DNA of 7,625 nt from Candidatus Gastranaerophilales bacterium (GTDB lineage: Bacteria; Cyanobacteriota; Vampirovibrionia; Gastranaerophilales; Gastranaerophilaceae), in assembly GCA_021199975.1 (NCBI GenBank), contig JAJQHF010000078.1:1-7625 (forward strand). Direction: 5' to 3'. Position 1 is the stretch's first letter. The number at the start of each line of letters is the position of its first letter. The notes beneath the pieces are model-generated. The model did not search any database. It saw only the letters and a list, made by a program, of their open reading frames with translations, and was not told the origin of the DNA. Below are positions 5,718-7,625 of this stretch, one piece after another. The translations under genes were made by a program, and so were the position numbers.

Positions 5718-5990
5718 ATGGCAAATATAAAATCGGCTAAAAAAAGAATTTTAACGGCTCAGAGGAATTATGAAAGAAACGTTGCGTTTAAGTCCTCTAT
5801 AAAAACTGCTGTTAAAAAAGTTGTTGTTTTAGCACAAGCCAAAGAAAAAAACCAGGAAGCTATTAATTCAGCAATTTCAGAAGCTTATAAGCTTTGTGAT
5901 AAGGCTGTTTCTAAGGGTATTCTTCACAAAAATACTGCTGCAAGAAAAAAATCGAGATTAGTTAAAGCAGTTAATAAGTTAATGGCTTAG
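5718..5990 (+). CDS. rpsT: 30S ribosomal protein S20 (bS20)
   Basis: S20 is a three-helix-bundle protein that binds 16S rRNA at the base of the body and helix 44. The 90-residue product starts MANIKSAKKRILTAQRNYER and ends with the conserved GILHKNTAARKKSRLVKAV block (67-85), both family signatures; size and basic composition fit. It has its own promoter (5616-5643) and terminator (6009-6037) and appears monocistronic. It lies between a divergent minus-strand gene and a convergent one. The sequence style, notably the A-x-SEAYKLCDKAVSKG-like stretch (residues 52-67), resembles cyanobacterial S20 from memory. Confidence 0.97.
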   Translation: MANIKSAKKRILTAQRNYERNVAFKSSIKTAVKKVVVLAQAKEKNQEAINSAISEAYKLCDKAVSKGILHKNTAARKKSRLVKAVNKLMA

Positions 5991-6008
5991 ACATAGATTT
6001 TTGGTTAA

Positions 6009-6037
6009 AAAAAGCTCCTGAAATTCAGGAGCTTTTT
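6009..6037. terminator. intrinsic terminator after rpsT, shared with the convergent gene
   Basis: A near-perfect palindrome pairs AAAAAGCTCCTG (6009-6020) with CAGGAGCTTTTT (6026-6037) around AAATT. It is preceded by an A-run (6007-6013) and followed by T on +, so both strands end in a U-run. It sits 18 nt after the rpsT stop and 20 nt beyond the stop of the minus-strand gene ending at 6057, so it should serve both. Confidence 0.92.
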
Positions 6038-6056
6038 AATATCATGATGTGAAGAA

Positions 6057-6299
6057 TTAACCTACTAATCCAGAGTCATCATATTCTGATGCTTTTACCA
6101 TAATGGCATGCTCAACCGGATTTTCCTTTTTTATTGATGTATCAAAAGGAACTTCGTCAAAACTATATTCTTCTTTTGCTCTTTTTAATTGATTTTCATC
6201 AACAAGTTTTTTTGCAAGTTCTGCAATTTCATATACTAATTGGTATCTGTTTTCTGTTGTTTCGTTAAGATCCCAAGCTATTTTTATAATTTGATTCAT
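6057..6299 (-). CDS. rpoZ: probable RNA polymerase omega subunit, divergent
   Basis: The 80-residue product matches the layout of the omega subunit, which helps the beta' subunit fold and join RNA polymerase. NRYQLVYEIAELAKKL (17-32) parallels the conserved N-R-(Y/F)-x-L-V...A-x-x-A-(R/K) helix, and NPVEHAIMVKASEY (60-73) parallels the K-P-V-x-x-A-I-x-E block. An acidic FDEVPFD stretch lies between, and the tail ends SGLVG, recalling the cyanobacterial form ending in IIG. These comparisons are from memory. The longer frame from 6341 would add MSIVLFYYQYIGGI, but GGAGG (complement of 6304-6308), four bases before the ATG at 6299, selects the shorter start. It shares a terminator with rpsT. A small unrelated helical protein is the alternative. 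Confidence 0.68.
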   Translation of the reverse strand: MNQIIKIAWDLNETTENRYQLVYEIAELAKKLVDENQLKRAKEEYSFDEVPFDTSIKKENPVEHAIMVKASEYDDSGLVG

Positions 6300-6325
6300 A
6301 ATTCCTCCAATATATTGATAATAAA

Positions 6326-6354
6326 ATAATACAATGCTCATTTTTTAATATCAA
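6326..6354 (-). promoter_or_regulatory. promoter of the omega-like gene
   Basis: On the minus strand TTGATA (complement of 6349-6354) and TATTAT (complement of 6326-6331) are 17 bp apart, each with five of six consensus bases. A start near 6319 would give a leader of about 20 nt containing the GGAGG ribosome site. It also shows that the upstream in-frame ATG at 6341 lies inside the promoter, supporting the start at 6299. Confidence 0.7.
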
Positions 6355-6492
6355 GCAAAGATGTTTCTATATTTAATTAATAATGTTAACTTTTGTAATA
6401 TGGGGAAATGGCATGTCCTGTCATGCTTTTGGCTTTTGCTCGTTTTTGGGGCTAAACTTGTTAAAAAATGTAAATTTAAATTTAATTATGAA

Positions 6493-6514
6493 AAACCATG
6501 TCATTACATGGTTT
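6493..6514. other. isolated hairpin in the gap between the omega-like and TPR genes
   Basis: The roughly 300-nt gap at 6300-6596 is AT-rich and apart from the minus-strand promoter holds no convincing gene. Its clearest structure is a perfect 9-bp stem, AAACCATGT (6493-6501) with ACATGGTTT (6506-6514), around CATT. A T-run follows on + only after CTAAG (6520-6525), and on minus the arm runs into five T's. It could be a weak terminator on either strand or an operator-like palindrome upstream of the TPR gene. No strong + promoter was found; TTGAAT (6524-6529) with TATAGC (6548-6553) is a poor candidate. Confidence 0.45.
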
Positions 6515-6585
6515 CTAAGTTTTTTGAATTTTAAAATATATCTTGTTTATAGCCCATTTGTAAGATTAAAAAGTATTATTTATAT

Positions 6586-6599
6586 GGTGGCAGTTATTG
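6586..6599 (+). promoter_or_regulatory. ribosome binding site deciding a TTG start for the TPR gene
   Basis: GGTGG (6586-6590), one mismatch from GGAGG, lies six bases before TTG (6597-6599). The next in-frame ATG at 6609 has no purine-rich site at proper distance. The TTG is therefore preferred, but with low certainty. Confidence 0.45.
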
Positions 6600-7184
6600 A
6601 AAAATTTTATGCAGAACTTTAATACTTTATCTTATATAAATAAATCAAAAGTTATTAATATCAAATCGGAAATTCTTTGCCGTGAAGCAGAGGATGATGT
6701 TTTTTATTTTAACGGATTAAACAAGGCATACAAAAAGTTAACATTGGCAGTCAAATTAACTCCATATCATTTGAAAAGTTTAGTTTTACTTGCTGATATA
6801 TGTTATATTAAAGGATTTATTAAAAAAGCTTTTATTTTATACAAAAGAGCAGAGGAGGTTTCTCCTTATAACGCAAAAGTGCTTGCCGCAATTGCAAATT
6901 GTCTTTATTTTTTACGGGAGTCTTCTTCGGAGGCTTTAATATACTGTGATAAGGCAATCAGCTGTTTAAACAGTGAAAACAGCGGTCTTTTATCTCAAAT
7001 ACTCGAGGTTAAAATAAATGTTTATATGAACCGGAGAGAATACAAAAAGGCATATGAAACTTTAATTCAGGCTAAAAATTTATCAGATAGAACCATTATG
7101 ATATATAATATAAATTATGAAATGCTGCTTAATAAAATCAACCTGCATAAGAAATTACAGCATTCAAAATTGCAAATAGTCTGA
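6597..7184 (+). CDS. TPR-repeat protein of unknown role
   Basis: The 195-residue protein is helical throughout with about three and a half tetratricopeptide repeats, a fold for protein-protein contact. A half repeat lies near 41-57 (KAYKKLTLAVKLTP). Full units are at about 58-91 (LLADICYIKGFIKKAFILYK within it, ending VSP), 92-126 (ANCLYFLRE, then ALIYCDKAIS) and 130-163 (KINVYMNRREYKKAYETL). The N-terminal 35 residues have no TPR pattern. There is no signal peptide or membrane helix, so it should be cytoplasmic. The start is uncertain (TTG 6597 or ATG 6609). Only 21 nt separate it from the downstream membrane protein gene, so the two are probably cotranscribed, and the TPR protein may assist that protein or its pathway (inference). 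Confidence 0.8.
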   Translation: MKNFMQNFNTLSYINKSKVINIKSEILCREAEDDVFYFNGLNKAYKKLTLAVKLTPYHLKSLVLLADICYIKGFIKKAFILYKRAEEVSPYNAKVLAAIANCLYFLRESSSEALIYCDKAISCLNSENSGLLSQILEVKINVYMNRREYKKAYETLIQAKNLSDRTIMIYNINYEMLLNKINLHKKLQHSKLQIV

Positions 7185-7205
7185 AATTTAAGAAAGATAC
7201 ATTCC

Positions 7206-7625
7206 GTGAAGATTAGTACAAAAAAAATACTTCTTTTGCTTGTTACACTTGTTTTTTTATATTTTGTTTTTGTAAATTTAGATGTTAAAGAATTTTTGGT
7301 TATAATAAAAAGTTTTGATATAAAATATATCTTTCTGCTTTCCGCTTCAATTATAGTATCATTGAGTTTTAGGGCAGTATGCTTTAAGTATTTAATAGCA
7401 AAAACCGTAAAACCTCCTTTAAATGAACTTATACCGCTGTGTATAACAGGCGCTTCTTTGAATGTTGTACTGCCTGCAAGAGCGGGAGATATATTCAGGG
7501 CTTTTTATATCGGTCAAAAATATAATGCAGATAAAATAAAAATTTTCGGCAGTGTAATGTTTGAAAGAATTTTAGATGTATTTATAATTTTTTGTTTTCT
7601 TTTAACTGGGGTTTTTGTATACAAA
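7206..7625 (+). CDS. flippase-like membrane protein (MprF-N/UPF0104 family), 3' end outside window
   Basis: An open frame runs from GTG at 7206 off the window end, giving 140 residues of what is usually a protein of about 300 or more. Hydrophobic segments lie at about 8-23, 41-55, 75-90 and 117-139. The family hallmark is visible: LNVVLPARAGDIFRAFYIG (85-103), with Asn86, Pro90, Arg92, Gly94-Asp95 and Arg98, followed by FERILDVF (119-126) with Glu120, Arg121 and Asp124. This is the lysylphosphatidylglycerol synthase transmembrane region also found in stand-alone UPF0104/AglD-like proteins, thought to move lipids or lipid-linked sugars across the inner membrane. Whether a catalytic domain follows cannot be seen. 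The start is tentative: only a weak AAGAAAGA lies upstream, and no nearer ATG precedes the first membrane helix. Confidence 0.82.
   Translation, partial: MKISTKKILLLLVTLVFLYFVFVNLDVKEFLVIIKSFDIKYIFLLSASIIVSLSFRAVCFKYLIAKTVKPPLNELIPLCITGASLNVVLPARAGDIFRAFYIGQKYNADKIKIFGSVMFERILDVFIIFCFLLTGVFVYK

Noticed and set aside
6383..6622. Open frame of 79 codons on + between the omega-like and TPR genes
   Set aside because: It has no Shine-Dalgarno before its ATG or its internal ATG at 6488, has AT-driven hydrophobic composition, and overlaps the start of the TPR gene in another frame.
7182..7208. The TPR gene and the flippase-like gene are in the same frame, separated only by one TGA and a few codons, suggesting a fusion or recoded TGA
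   Set aside because: The other genes here end in TAA or TAG and use TGG for tryptophan with no in-frame TGA in certain proteins, so standard code is assumed. A cytoplasmic TPR domain followed by a fresh first membrane helix fits two genes.

Overview
The window is a low-GC bacterial chromosome segment built around a long ribosomal-protein/RNA-polymerase operon. The translated IF-1, L36, S13, S4 and S20 all look cyanobacterial in style, and the small minus-strand protein at 6057-6299 looks most like a cyanobacterial-type RNA polymerase omega subunit. However, rpsD lies between rpsK and rpoA, unlike typical photosynthetic cyanobacteria. The best guess is a non-photosynthetic cyanobacterial relative (Vampirovibrionia/'Melainabacteria', for example Gastranaerophilales); another low-GC phylum is possible. 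This placement is inference from memory of protein families, not from a search.

Region 1 (1-4995, + strand) reads infA, rpmJ, a 151-nt structured gap, rpsM, rpsK, rpsD (TTG start), rpoA, rplQ, truA, rplM, rpsI. Genes are separated by 0-23 nt, apart from the rpmJ-rpsM gap. rplQ/truA and rplM/rpsI overlap by 1 nt and truA/rplM by 20 nt. The set makes translation initiation factor IF-1, proteins of both ribosomal subunits, the RNA polymerase alpha subunit and a tRNA pseudouridine synthase. The operon ends in a strong hairpin terminator at 5014-5045.

Region 2 (5046-6300) has a minus-strand gene for a leaderless acidic protein with four DxDxDGxxD loops at 26-27-residue spacing. A divergent intergenic region follows, with a good sigma-70-type promoter for monocistronic rpsT (S20). 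rpsT ends at a second palindromic terminator, shared with the convergent omega-like gene on the minus strand.

Region 3 (6300-7625) begins with a roughly 300-nt AT-rich gap that carries the omega-like promoter (minus strand) and an isolated hairpin. A small TPR protein gene (+) comes next, then, 21 nt later, the start of a multi-pass membrane protein of the MprF-N/UPF0104 flippase-like family, cut by the window end.

The most interesting non-coding signal is the 387-509 element immediately before rpsM. It folds on paper into a closed three-way junction. In E. coli the same position, ahead of the same rpsM-rpsK-rpsD-rpoA-rplQ order, holds the S4-binding autoregulatory pseudoknot. It may be an analogous S4-responsive leader or, alternatively, a dispersed palindromic repeat.
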